A DNA stretch of 64,000 nucleotides, taken from Gigantopelta aegis (lineage: Eukaryota > Mollusca > Gastropoda > Neomphalida > Peltospiridae). The stretch covers positions 1,960,091 to 2,024,090 of the forward strand of contig NC_054701.1 of assembly GCF_016097555.1 (NCBI RefSeq). The letters run 5' to 3'. The notes below the pieces were generated by a model. It had not been told where the DNA came from, searched no databases, and saw only the letters and a list, made by a program, of their open reading frames with translations. Position numbers and translations under genes: made by a program. Every line of letters begins with the position of its first letter. Position 1 is the first letter of the stretch. This document shows, one piece after another, positions 23,832 through 36,420 of the stretch.

Positions 23832-26652
23832 AGGTGGTTGTAGAATACTACCGGGGACATGGGATGTAGGTTTAGTTGTAGAATATCACTGTGGACATGG
23901 GATGAAGGTTTAGTTGTAGAATATCACTGGGGACATGGGGTGAAGGTTTAGTTGTAGAATATCACTGGGGACATGGGAGGTAGGTTTAGTTGTAGAATAT
24001 CACTGGGGACATGGGATGTAGGTTTAGTTGTAGAATATCACTGTGTACATGGGGGTGAAGGTTTAGTTGTAGAATATCAATGGGGACGTGGGATGAAGGT
24101 TTAGTTGTATAATATCACCGGGGACATGGGATGTAGGTTTAGTTGTAGAATATCAATGGGGACGTGGGATGAAGGTTTAGTTGTATAATATCACCGGGGA
24201 CATGGGATGTAGGTTTAGTTGTAGAATATCACTGGGGACATGGGATGTAGGTTTAGTTGTAGAATATCGCTGGTGATATGGGGTGAAGGTTTAGTTGCAG
24301 AATATCACTGGGGACGTGAGATGAAGGTTTAGTTGTAGAATATCACTGGTGACATGGGGTGAAGGTTTAGTTGTAGAATATCGCCGGGGACATGGGATGT
24401 AGGTTTAGTTGTAGAATATCACTGTGGACATGGGATGTAGGTTTAGTTGTAGAATATCACTGTGGACATGGGATGTAGGTTTAGTTGTAGAATATCGCCG
24501 GGGACATGGGATGTAAGTTTAGTTGTATAATATCACTGGGAACATGGGATGTAGGTTTAGTTGTAGAATATCACTGTGGACATGGGATGTAGGTTTAATT
24601 GTATAATATCACTGGGGACATGGGATGTAGGTTTAGTAGAATATTGTTGGGGACATGAGATGGAGGTTTTGTTGAATATCACTGGGGACATGGGAAGTAG
24701 GTTTAGTTGTAGCATATCACTGGGGACAAGGGATGGATGGATTTTGTTGAACATCACTGGGGACATGGGAAGTAGATTTAGTTGTAGAATATCACTGAAG
24801 ATGTGGAATGAAGGTTTAGTTGTAGAATATCACTGGGGACATGGGGTGAAGGTTTAGTTGTAGCACATCACTGGGGACATGGGATGGAGGATTTTGTTGA
24901 ATATCACTGGGGACATGGGAAGTAGGTTTAGTTGTAGAATATCACTGGGACATGGGATGGAGGTTTTGTAGAATATCACTGGGGACATGGGATGGAGGTT
25001 TAGTAAAATATCACTGGGGACATGTGATGGAGGTTTAATAGAATATCACTGGGGACATGAGATGGAGGTTTAGTAGAATACCACTGGGGACATGGGATGG
25101 AGGTTTTTGTACAATATCACTGGGGACATGGGATGGAGGTTTAGTAGAATATCACTGGGGACATGAGATGGAGGTTTTTGTAGAATATCACTAGGGACAT
25201 GAGATGGAGGTTTAGTAAAATATCACTGGGGACATGAGATGGAGGTTTTGTAGAATATCACTGTGGACATGGGATGGAGGGTTTGTAGAATATCACTGGG
25301 GACATGAGATGGAGGTTTTGTAGAATATCACGGGGGACATGGGATGGAGGTTTTTGTAGAATATCACTGGGGACATGGGATGGAGGTTTTGTAGAATATC
25401 ACTGGGGACATGGGATGGAGGTTTTTGTAGAATATCACTAGGGACATGAGATGGAGGTTTTGTACAATATCACTGGGGACATGGGATGGAGGTTTAGTAA
25501 AATATCACTGGGGACATGAGATGGAGGTTTTGTAGAATATCACTGTGGACATGGGATGGAGGGTTTGTAGAATATCACTGGGGACATGAGATGGAGGTTT
25601 TGTAGAATATCACGGGGGACATGGGATGGAGGTTTTTGTAGAATATCACTGGGGACATGGGATGGAGGTTTTGTAGAATATCACTGGGGACATGGGATGG
25701 AGGTTTTTGTAGAATATCACTAGGGACATGAGATGGAGGTTTTGTACAATATCACTGGGGACATGGGATGGAGGTTTTGTAGAATATCACTGGGGACATG
25801 AGATGGAGGTTTTGTAGAATATCACTGGGGACATGAGATTGAGGTTTTTGTAGAATATCACGGGGGACATGGGATGGAGGTTTAGTAAAATATCACTGGG
25901 GACATGAGATGGAGGTTTTGTAGAATATCACTGTGGACATGGGATGGAGGGTTTGTAGAATATCACTGGGGACATGAGATGGAGGTTTTGTAGAATATCA
26001 CTGGGGACATGGGATGGAGGTTTTTGTAGCATATCACTGGAGACATATGGAGGTTTTGTAGAATATCACTAGGGACATGAGATGGAGGTTTAGTAGAATA
26101 TCACTGGGTACATGAGATGGAGGTTTTGTAGAATATCACTGGGGACATGGGATGGAGGTTTTTGTAGCATATCACTGGAGACATATGGAGGTTTTGTAGA
26201 ATATCACTAGGGACATGAGATGGAGGTTTAGTAGAATATCACTGGGTACATGAGATGGAGGTTTTGTAGAATATCACTGGGGACATGGGATGGAGGTTTT
26301 GTAGAATATCACTGGGACATGAGATGGAGGTTTTGTAGAATATCATTAGGGACATGAGATGGAGGTTTTGTAGAATATCACTGGGGACATGAGATGGAGA
26401 TTTTGTAGAATATCACTGGGGACATGGGATGGAGGTTTTGTAGAATATCACTGGGGACATGGGATGGAGGTTTTTGTAGAATATCACTATGGATATGGGA
26501 TGGAGGTTTAGTAGAATATCACTGGGGACATGGGATGGAGGTTTAGTAGAATATCACTGCGGACATGGGATGGAGGTTTAGTAGAATATCACTGGGGACA
26601 TGGGATGGAGGTTTAGTAGAATATCACTGCGGACATGAGATGGAGGTTTAAT
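23832..26652. repeat. Minisatellite, 35-38 bp unit, about 75 copies (intron 1)
   Basis: Two subfamilies in succession. The early 38-bp form has GGTTTAGTTGTAGAATATCA (about 23832-24600); the later 35-bp form has GGAGGTTTTGTAGAATATCA. Both carry CTGGGGACATGGGATG. A block of about 260 bp is repeated (for example around 25250-25440 and 25540-25730). It starts 44 bases after the donor of exon 1 and copies no exon sequence. Confidence 0.96.
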
Positions 26653-26692
26653 GATATCCAATGTAGCCAGTGTTTATGATATCCAATGTAGC

Positions 26693-27510
26693 CAGTTGTT
26701 ACAAATAATCTGTAGTTTAGTTAACCAATTGCTGCTCTCATTCACAGACTGTGGTTACAAATAATCTGTAGTTTAGTTAACCAATCGCTGCTTTCATTCA
26801 CAGACTGTGGTTACAAATAATCTGTAGTTTAATTAACCAGTCGCTGCTCTCCTTCACACTGGTTACAAATAATCTGTAGTTAACCAATCGCTGCTCTCCT
26901 TCACAGACTGTGGTTACAAATAATCTGTAGTTTAGTTAGCAATCACTGCTCTCCTTCAGACTGTGGTTACAAATAATCTGTAGTTTAGTTAACCAATCGC
27001 AGCTCTCCTTCACATACTGTGGTTACAAATAATCTGTAGTTAACCAATCGCTGCTCTCCTTCAGACTGTGGTTACAAATAATCTGTAGTTTAGTTAACCA
27101 GTCGCAGCTCTCCTTCACATACTGTGGTTACAAATAATCTGTAGTTTAGTTAACCAATCGCTGCTCTCCTTCACATACTGTGGTTACAAATAATCTGTAG
27201 TTTAGTTAACCAATCGCAGCTCTCCTTCACATACTGTGGTTACAAATAATCTGTAGTTAACCAATCGCTGCTCTCCTTCAGACTGTGGTTACAAATAATC
27301 TGTAGTTTAGTTAACCAATCGCTGCTCTCCTTCACATACTGTGGTTACAAATAATCTGTAGTTTAGTTAACCAGTCGCAGCTCTCCTTCACATACTGTGG
27401 TTACAAATAATCTGTAGTTTAGTTAACCAATCGCTGCTCTCCGTCACATACTGTGGTTACAAATAATATGTAGTTTAGTTAACCAATCGCTGCTCTCCTT
27501 CACAGACTGT
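26693..27510. repeat. Splice-acceptor minisatellite, about 56 bp x 15, seeded at exon 2 acceptor
   Basis: Each unit carries GGTTACAAATAATCTGTAGT, TTAGTTAACCAATCGC and TGCTCTCCTTCACAG then ACTGT. The last 26 intron bases and the first five exon bases (ACTGT) of exon 2 are the repeated part. Many inner copies read CACATACTG or TTCAGACTG where the true site reads CACAGACTG, so the AG is lost or shifted in about half. The copy at 27501-27510 is the functional acceptor. Confidence 0.93.
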
Positions 27511-27630
27511 ACACTCCGTGTCCACACTGACCAGGGACCAACAAACGTATAACTGGATGGCAGCCATCTTTTCAAACATGTCACTGTTTAGAGAGAATGC
27601 GCATTCCAAGACACAACACGATGTTATGAC
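27506..27630 (+). CDS. Thioredoxin/DsbA-fold protein, exon 2
   Basis: The exon follows TCTCCTTCACAG. It encodes TVHSVSTLTRDQQTYNWMAA, then IFSNMSLFRENAHSKTQHDV and MT, a helical segment as expected for the insert domain of DsbA-like proteins. It ends AC before GTAAGA, phase 2. The acceptor is the last copy of a tandem array; an inner copy used instead would add TVVTNNL and then a stop. Confidence 0.8.
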
Positions 27631-28062
27631 GTAAGACTCCTACCTGCATTTTAATTTCTCTAACCGATGACACAGCTATAATTTTTTTTACATGACTTGT
27701 ACAAACTTAAAACATAATAACCAATAATATAAATAATAAAATACCGTAAGCCATTCCAGCTGTTTACTATTAATTTAAAATTAAACATTACTTATCTTTT
27801 GATTTAATTATCAATTTTGGAAAAATCCAATGTGTTTCTGGGTGTAATTTTGTTTGTAGCAGTTTCAAACACATCTGGAAAAAGTACATACTTTGGAAAG
27901 TCCTAGACACTTGACATTTAATGTCCGTCGTACAATATTGGTTAAAACCTGAAGAATCTTGCTTAGAATATCCAATTCTGTACCAAATGTATGTTCTTTG
28001 TTGTCTTGACCGTTATAGAAACTCAAGACTGCAAATGGAAGACATATAACTGTTTGTTTCAG
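27631..28062. other. Intron 2 of the thioredoxin-like gene
   Basis: A 432-base AT-rich intron from GTAAGA to TTTGTTTCAG, the only intron of this gene without a minisatellite. Confidence 0.85.
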
Positions 28063-28181
28063 GCAATTCACGGATATGGTTGAGACATTCAAAGTCGACA
28101 AGGACGACTTCACACAACTGTGTTGTTCCGATTTACATGTTGAAGATGACACAAGAGTTGGCTGGAAATATTCGTGTTCAC
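28063..28181 (+). CDS. Thioredoxin/DsbA-fold protein, exon 3
   Basis: Completes a Thr codon, then reads QFTDMVETFKVDKDDFTQLC, CSDLHVEDDTRVGWKYSCS and the first base of Arg. Donor C before GTGAGT. It looks like the end of the helical region before the return to the thioredoxin core. The Cys-rich pieces (LCCSD, YSCS) could form structural disulfides; this is speculation. Confidence 0.8.
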
Positions 28182-29058
28182 GTGAGTTTTGTCAGTGAAC
28201 AAACAGAAATAGAATAAACAGAAAGACGCCGTGTGGTAGGTACTGGGCTCATGTCCCACTGCCGGGTCCAACGCAGCGTAAGTGTTTATCTTAGTCACCA
28301 CAGTGGTCTAAGTCCTTACATCAAAACAAACTAGGGCGTAACGTTTTTTTTGTTTTCTGAACGCTGGACAGCTTTCAGTGTCAATTTGCCATTGAAATGC
28401 TTTTATTCGATGACTATGAATGCATGTCAATTATGGAGAGTACATTTGCTTGAGTGTCAATAAACCTAGTGCCGTGACCTCGATTAATTTACATTTAATT
28501 TGCAAAGTTATCAAATTCTTAAAGTATGTGATCTTAAAAATATCACATACTTTGATTGCACTGAAAATGTAAGATATTACTAGTATATGATAAATACTGA
28601 TATATTTAGTGTTAGAATTTGAGGTTTCTGTCACAAAGCAGATACGAGGCTTAGCAAGGAATATTTCTAATAAACAATAAATCTTCAGGTTTTCCTTCTT
28701 TACCAACCGGCCTTGGTGGTGTCGTGGTTGAGCCATCAGACATAAGGTTGGTAGGTATTGGGTTCGCAGCCTGGTACCGGCTCCCACCTAGAGCGAGTTT
28801 TAATGACTCAATGGGTACGTGTTACACCAACTCTCTCACTAACAACTAACCCATTGTCCTGGACAGACAGCCCAGATAGCCGAGGTGTGTGCCCAGGACA
28901 GCATGCTTGAAACTTTAACTGGATATAAGCACGAACAATCAGTTGAAATTAATGAATGAAAATTCTTTACCAGTGCCAGGTAAATTTCAACACTTTAAAT
29001 TATTTATCATCTCTACCGTGTATACATTTTATGAAGTTTTGGGCATGAAAAAAATCCA
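28182..29058. other. Intron 3 of the thioredoxin-like gene, 5' part
   Basis: Mostly unique AT-rich intron, holding one SINE (28706-28962). The minisatellite starts at 29059. Confidence 0.8.
28706..28962 (+). mobile_element. tRNA-headed SINE (head 2, tail 3) with TSD
   Basis: Starts ACCGGCCTTGGTGGTGTCGT with GGTTGAGCCATCAG (A-box side) and TTGGGTTCGCAGCC (B box). It ends in a tail CTTTAACTGGATATAAGCAC then GAACAATCAGTTGAAATTAA, unlike the other SINEs here. It is flanked by TTCTTTACCA at 28696-28705 and 28963-28972, a 10-bp target duplication. Confidence 0.9.
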
Positions 29059-32000
29059 GAATATCTAGGAGCCATTACCCTGTAATAATAACATCTTAAC
29101 CTTATATGTGGGGTTTAGTCTGTTCCGTGGTTCATGAATATCTAGGAGACACTACCCTGTAATAATAACATCTTAACCTTGTAGGTGGTGTTTATTCTGT
29201 TCCGTGGTTCATGAATATCTAGGAGCCACTAACTACGCTGTGATAATAACATCTTAACCTTATAGGTGGTGTTTATTCTGTTCCGTGGTTCATGAATATC
29301 TAGGAGCCACTACCCTGTAATAATAACATCTTAACCTTATAGGTGGGGTTTATTCTGTTCCGTGGTTCATGAATATCTAGGAGACACTACCCTGTAATAA
29401 TAACATCTTAACCTTATAGGTGGGGTTTATTCTGTTCCGTGGTTCATGAATATCTAGGAGACACTACCCTGTAATAATAACATCTTAACCGTGTAGGTGG
29501 TGTTTATTCTGTTCCGTGGTTCATGAATATCTAGGAGCCACTAACTACGCTGTGATAATAACATCTTAACCTTATAGGTGGTGTTTATTCTGTTCCGTGG
29601 TTCATGAATATCTAGGAGACACTACCCTGTAATAATAACATCTTAACCTTATAGGTGGGGTTTATTCTGTTCCGTGGTTCATGAATATCTAGGAGACACT
29701 ACCCTGTAATAATAACATCTTAACCTTATAGGTGGGGTTTATTCTGTTCCGTGGTTCATGAATATCTAGGAGACACTACCCTGTAATAATAACATCTTAA
29801 CCTTATAGGTGGGGTTTATTCTGTTCCGTGGTTCATGAATATCTAGGAGACACTACCCTGTAATAATAACATCTTAACTGTGTAGGTGGTGTTTATTCTG
29901 TTCCGTGGTTCATGAATATCTAGGAGCCACTAACTACCCTGTGATAATAACATCTTAACCTTGTAGGTGGTGTTTATTCTGTTCCGTGGTTCATGAACAT
30001 CTAGGAGCCACTAACTACCCTGTAATAATAACAGCTTAACCTTGTAGGTGGGGTTTATTCTGTTCCATGGTTCATGAACATCTAGGAGACACTAACTACC
30101 CTGTAATAATAACATCTTAACCTTGTAGGTGGGGTTTATTCTGTTCCATGGTTCATGAACATCTAGGAGACACTAACTACCCTGTAATAATAACATCTTA
30201 ACCTTGTAGGTGGTGTTTATTCTGTTCCGTGGTTCATGAACATCTAGGAGCCACTAACTACGCTGTGATAATAACATCTTAACCTTGTAGGTGGTGTTTA
30301 TTCTGTTCCGTGGTTCATGAACATCTAGGAGCCACTAACTACGCTGTGATAATAACATCTTAACCTTGTAGGTGGTGTTTATTCTGTTCCGTGGTTCATG
30401 AACATCTAGGAGCCACTAACTACGCTGTGATAATAACATCTTAACCTTGTAGGTGGTGTTTATTCTCTTCCGTGGTTCATGAACATCTAGGAGCCACTAA
30501 CTACCCTGTAATAATAACATCTTAACCTTGTAGGTGGGGTTTATTCTGTTCCGTGGTTCATGAACATCTAGGAGACACTAACTACCCTGTAATAATAACA
30601 TCTTAACCTTGTAGGTGGGGTTTATTCTGTTCCGTGGTTCATGAATATCTAGGAGCCACTACACTGTAATAATAACATCTTAACCTTGGAGGTGGGGTTT
30701 ATTCTGTTCCGTGGTTCATGAATATCTAGGAGACACTACCCTGTAATAACAACATCTTAACCTTGTAGGTGGGGTTTATTCTGTTCCGTGGTTCATGAAT
30801 ATCTAGGAGACACTACCCTGTCATAACATCTTAACCTTGTAGGTGGGGTTTATTCTGTTCCATGGTTCATGAATATCTAGGAGACACTACCCTGTAATAA
30901 CAACATCTTAACCTTGTAGGTGGGGTTTATTCTGTTCCATGGTTCATGAATATCTAGGAGACACTACCCTGTAATAACAACATCTTAACCTTGTAGGTGG
31001 TGTTTATTCTGTTCTGTGGTTCATGAATATCTAGGAGACACCAACTACCCTGTAATAATAACATCTTAACCTTGTAGGTGGGGTTTATTCTGTTCCATGG
31101 TTCATGAACATCTAGGAGACACTAACTACCCTGTAATAATAACATCTTAACCTTGTAGGTGGGGTTTATTCTGTTCCGTGGTTCATGAATATCTAGGAAC
31201 CACTACACTGTAATAATAACATCTTAACCTTGGAGGTGGGGTTTATTCTGTTCCGTGGTTCATGAATATCTAGGAGACACTACCCTGTAATAATAACATC
31301 TTAACCTTGTAGGTGGTGCTTATTCTGTTCCGTGGTTCATGAATATCTAGGAGACACTAACTACCCTGTAATAATAACATCTTAACCTTGTAGGTGGTGT
31401 TTATTCTGTTCCGTGGTTCATGAATATCTAGGAGACACTACGCTGTAATAATAACATCTTAACCTTGTAGGTGGTGTTTATTCTGTTCCGTGGTTCATGA
31501 ATATCTAGGAGACACTACGCTGTAATATCTTAACCTTGTAGGTGGTGTTTATTCTGTTCCGTGGTTCATGAATATCTAGGAGCCACTACACTGTAATAAT
31601 AACATCTTAACCTTGGAGGTGGGGTTTATTCTGTTCCGTGGTTCATGAATATCTAGGAGCCACTACACTGTAATAATAACATCTTAACCTTGGAGGTGGG
31701 GTTTATTCTGTTCCGTGGTTCATGAATATCTAGGAGCCACTACACTGTAATAATAACATCTTAACCTTGGAGGTGGGGTTTATTCTGTTCCGTGGTTCAT
31801 GAATATCTAGGAGACACTACCCTGTAATAATAACATCTGAACCTTGTAGGTGGTGTTTATTCTGTTCCGTGGTTCATGAATATCTAGGAGCCACTACCCT
31901 GTAATAATAACATCTTAACCTTATAGGTGGGGTTTATTCTGTTCCGTGGTTCATGAATATCTAGGAGACACTACCCTGTAATAATAACATCTTAACCTTA

Positions 32001-32429
32001 TAGGTGGGGTTTATTCTGTTCCGTGGTTCATGAATATCTAGGAGACACTACCCTGTAATAATAACATCTTAACTGTGTAGGTGGTGTTTATTCTGTTCCG
32101 TGGTTCATGAATATCTAGGAGCCACTAACTACCCTGTGATAATAACATCTTAACCTTGTAGGTGGTGTTTATTCTGTTCCGTGGTTCATGAACATCTAGG
32201 AGCCACTAACTACCCTGTAATAATAACAGCTTAACCTTGTAGGTGGGCTTTATTCTGTTCCATGGTTCATGAACATCTAGGAGACACTAACTACCCTGTA
32301 ATAATAACATCTTAACCTTGTAGGTGGTGTTTATTCTGTTCTGTGGTTCATGAATATCTAGGAGACACTACGCTGTAATAATAACATCTTAACCTTGTAG
32401 GTGGTGTTCATTCTGTTCCATGGTTCATG
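29059..32429. repeat. Splice-acceptor minisatellite, 77-81 bp x about 43, seeded at exon 4 acceptor
   Basis: Each unit carries AACATCTTAACCTTGTAG (a polypyrimidine-poor acceptor) followed by GTGGTGTTTATTCTGTTCCG and TGGTTCATGAATATCTAGGA. The part after TAG is a copy of the first 29 or so bases of exon 4, with CAT to TAT and ATAAAC to AATATC changes. In the gene frame each copy reads GVYSVPWFMNI and then stop. Acceptor variants CTTATAG, CTTGTAG and CTTGGAG recur in blocks; a multi-unit block near 29770-30060 recurs near 31980-32270. The copy at 32401 is the true exon. Confidence 0.96.
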
Positions 32430-32513
32430 ATAAACGACATGACAGTTAACGCGGAAGAATGGACCGTGCAAGACTGGAAGAAACAAATTGATAAATTACT
32501 TGGCAGTCAATAA
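32401..32513 (+). CDS. Thioredoxin/DsbA-fold protein, exon 4 and stop
   Basis: Directly follows CTTAACCTTGTAG, the last copy of the acceptor array. It completes Arg and reads GVHSVPWFMINDMTVNAEEW, then TVQDWKKQIDKLLGSQ and TAA (32511-32513). VPWFMIND is the cis-Pro loop and following strand of thioredoxin/DsbA folds, and the WKKQIDKLL helix closes the domain. This is the main evidence for the family. Confidence 0.82.
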
Positions 32514-32571
32514 ACCATGGATATTGTTTGTTTTTTGTTCTAGGTTTTTTTTATGCTCCTATACAAACTGG

Positions 32572-33891
32572 ATGTATCAAGACATGTACTCACAAATATT
32601 CTTTACAAACTGGATATATAAAATCATAATATATACTTACGAACATTCTTTACAAACTGGATATATCAAAATCATAATATATACTTACGAACATTCTTTA
32701 CGAACTGGATATATCAAGCCATGTATACTCTCTAACATTCTTTACGAACTGGATATATCAAGCCATGTATACTCTCTGACATTCTTTACAAACTGGATAT
32801 ATCAAGCCATGTATACTCTCTGACATTCTTTACAAACTGGATGAATCAAGCCATCTATACTCTCAGACATTCTTTACGAACTGGATATATCAAGCCATGT
32901 ATACTCTCTGACATTCTTTACAAACTGGATATATCAAGCCATGTATACTCTCTGACATTCTTTACAAACTGGATATATCAAGCCATGTATACTCTCTGAC
33001 ATTCTTTACAAACTGGATGAATCAAGCCATCTATACTCTCTGACATTCTTTACAAACTGGATGAATCAAGCCATGTATACTCTCTGACATTCTTTACGAA
33101 CTGGATATATCAAGCCATGTATACTCTCTGACATTCTTTACAAACTGGATATATCAAGCCATGTATACTCTCTGACATTCTTTACAAACTGGATGAATCA
33201 AGCCATGTATACTCTCTGACATTCTTTACAAACTGGATGAATCAAGCCATGTATACTCTCTGACATTCTTTACAAACTGGATGAATCAAGCCATGTATAC
33301 TCTCTGACATTCTTTACAAACTGGATGAATCAAGCCATGTATACTCTCTGACATTCTTTACAAACTGGATGAATCAAGCCATGTATACTCTCTGACATTC
33401 TTTACAAACTGGATATATCAAGCCATGTATACTCTCTGACATTCTTTACAAACTGGATATATCAAGCCATGTATACTCTCTGACATTCTTTACAAACTGG
33501 ATATATCAAGCCATGTATACTCTCTGACATTCTTTACAAACTGGATGAATCAAGCCATGTATACTCTCTGACATTCTTTACAAACTGGATGAATCAAGCC
33601 ATCTATACTCTCAGACATTCTTTACGAACTGGATATATCAAGCCATGTATACTCTCTGACATTCTTTACAAACTGGATATATCAAGCCATGTATACTCTC
33701 TGACATTCTTTACAAACTGGATGAATCAAGCCATGTATACTCTCTGACATTCTTTACAAACTGGATATATCAAGCCATGTATACTCTCTGACATTCTTTA
33801 CAAACTGGATGAATCAAGCCATGTATACTCTCTGACATTCTTTACAAACTGGATGAATCAAGCCATCTATACTCTCAGACATTCTTTACAA
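32572..33891. repeat. Minisatellite, 44 bp x about 30 (3' flank of the thioredoxin-like gene)
   Basis: Units carry TCTTTACAAACTGGATGAAT (or ATAT) then CAAGCCATGTATACTCTCTG and ACAT. It begins 58 bases after the stop codon, so it may be transcribed as 3' UTR. A SINE is inserted at its right end. Confidence 0.96.
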
Positions 33892-33899
33892 ATGTATAG

Positions 33900-34225
33900 G
33901 AAGGAAATGTTTTATTTAATGACGTACTGAACACATTTTATTTATGGTTATATGGCATCATACATATGGTCAAGGACTACACATATTGAGAGAAGAAACC
34001 CACTGTCACCACTTCATGGGCTACTCTTTTCAATTAGCAGCAAGGGATCTTTTATATGCACCTCCCACAGACAGAATAGTACATACCACAGCCTTTGTTA
34101 CACCAGTTGTGGAGCATTGGCTGGAACAAGAAATAGCCCAATGGGTCCACCGACGGGGATTGATCCTAGACCGACCACGCATCACGTGAGCGCTTTACCA
34201 CTGGGCTACATCCCGCCCCTTACAG
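33900..34225 (-). mobile_element. tRNA-headed SINE (head 1, tail 1), reverse orientation, with TSD
   Basis: On the minus strand it starts GGGGCGGGATGTAGCCCAGT then GGTAAAGCGCTCACGTGATG (A box) and GGTCTAGGATCAATCC (B box). It ends in the tail AATGTGTTCAGTACGTCATT then AAATAAAACATTTCC. It is flanked by ATGTATAG at 33892-33899 and 34226-34233. The left TSD touches the last unit of the 44-bp array, so the SINE arrived at or after array growth. Confidence 0.88.
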
Positions 34226-34233
34226 ATGTATAG

Positions 34234-35124
34234 TTAAGAATACAATATTCTTCGTTATTCTAATGATGAAGGAACAAAAACTTCTTTTAAGAAGAAAAAC
34301 TTTGTAATTAAGTAGGCAAAAAAAAGAATTGGTGTAGATATGGCAATTTCAATCCATGGCACAAAATGGTTTTGTAAGAAACCTTGGCCCTCGCAAAACA
34401 TTTTTCTCTTGGTTTGGAATTGCCATATCGTAGGGCTTGAAATAGCGGCCTGTGAGAAGCAGTCCATTTCAGGGTCCAACAGGTTAAATAAACATTCACC
34501 TGTTGAAATTATGCAAATTCACAGGTCATTGTTCAAGAAGATGTATGTACGATCATCTCATCTTCTACATAGCTGAGGCTGAGCTTGAGATTCTCTTACA
34601 GTTTAATTTTATAATGTTCTAAAGTATGGTACATCTCGGAGGTCTCCACACTGTCCCAAACACCCCACTCTCTGTCCCAAACACCCCACTCGCTGTCCCC
34701 AAACACCCCACTCGCTGTCCCAAACACCCCACTCACTGTCCCAAACAACCCACTCACTGTCCCCAAACAACCCACTCACCGTCTTACTTCCTGTAAGCTG
34801 TAGATTTTCTTGGCAGACCATATTTCTTGTGGTCTACTTTAAACAAAAACAACAGCAGACAATATTTCACTTCCTGTTTCGAGCCCTGTACCTCACAACG
34901 GTAAACGGTTCTGTTAATCTTGAGAGTGGAGGGTAAATAAAAAAGATGTCTCCTCCCCTTAAATATTAACATTGAAAAATCTGACTGGCTATTCTGTATC
35001 TGACCTTTTCCATCACAGACGACTGTTTTGTCGACTTAAAATCAAAACATCTGTAAACTAAAAGCAATGTTGACCAACTGTAAACGTTGTGCCTACAAAC
35101 TTGAAAAGTAGTCTCATAATGACG
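34234..35124. other. Intergenic stretch
   Basis: Holds a short array of CCCAAACACCCCACTCGCTG type (21-23 bp, about 6 copies, 34655-34782). The rest shows no gene or element I can name. Confidence 0.65.
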
Positions 35125-36135
35125 TATCTAAGATAATGATCAAGATGCCTCCCTCTCTCCAATGTGATCTAAGATAATTATCAAGATGCCTCCCTCTCTG
35201 CAATGTGATCTAAGATAATGATCAACATGCCTCCCTCTCTGCAGTGTGATCTAAGATAATTATCAAGATGCCTCCCTCTCTCCAGTGTGATCTAAGATAA
35301 TGATCAACATGCTTCCCTCTCTCCAATGTGATCCAAGATAATGATCAACATGCCTCCCTCTCTCCAATGTGATCCAAGATAATGATCAAGATGCCTCCCT
35401 CTCTCCAATGTGATCTAAGATAATTATCAAGATGCCTCCCTCTCTCCAGTGTGATCTAAGATAATTATCAAGATGCCTCCCTCTCTCCAGTGTGATCTAA
35501 GATAATGATCAACATGCTTCCCTCTCTCCAATGTGATCCAAGATAATGATCAACATGCCTCCCTCTCTCCAATGTGATCTAAGATAATGATCAACATGCC
35601 TCCCTCTCTCCAATGTGATCTAAGATAATTATCAAGATGCCTCCCTCTCTCCAATGTGATCTAAGATAATTATCAAGATGCCCCCCTCTCTGCAATGTGA
35701 TCCAAGATAATGATCAACATGCCCCCCTCTCTCCAATGTGATCCAAGATAATTATCAAGATGCCTCCCTCTCTCCAATGTGATCCAAGATAATGATCAAG
35801 ATGCCTCCCTCTCCAATGTGATCTAAGATAATGATCAACATGCCTCCCGCTCTCCAATGTGATCCAAGATAATGATCAAGATGCCTCCCTCTCTCCAATG
35901 TGATCTAAGATAATGATCAAGATGCCTCCCTCTCTCCAATGTGATCTAAGATAATTATCAACATGCCTCCCTCTCTCCAATGTGATCCAAGATAATTATC
36001 AACATGCCTCCCTCTCCAATTATCAAGATGCCTCCCTCTCTGCAATGTGATCCAAGATAATGATCAACATACCTCCCTCTCTCCAATGTGATCTAAGATA
36101 ATTATCAAGATGCCACCCTCTCTCCAATGTGATCT
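35125..36135. repeat. Minisatellite, 41 bp x about 25
   Basis: Units carry GTGATCTAAGATAATGATCA then ACATGCCTCCCTCTCTCCAA, with alternating TTATCAAG/TGATCAAC and CTAAG/CCAAG variants in a mixed order. It lies between convergent genes. Confidence 0.96.
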
Positions 36136-36420
36136 GAAAGACTAGTAATTATCAACATGCCTTGCTCATTCACTGGATGCATTTTATTCATCAAAAATCA
36201 GATAATGTTTGGATATTTAATTAATTTCATTACAAACTCATTGTTTGGTGCAAATGTACAAATATAAATAATTATTTTGGCACACTGGAGCATCCTTCTA
36301 TATAAGTTACAAATGGTAAACTACAAATGCTGTTGACATGAATTTTATCAATTCAATCCTACTGAATAATCAGCAAATAGTGCATGACTGAATAATTCCA
36401 ATCAATGTCCAACTTTCGAA

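Noticed and set aside
33944-34233. Plus-strand frames of 81 and 93 codons
   Set aside because: They lie inside a SINE and have no coding meaning.
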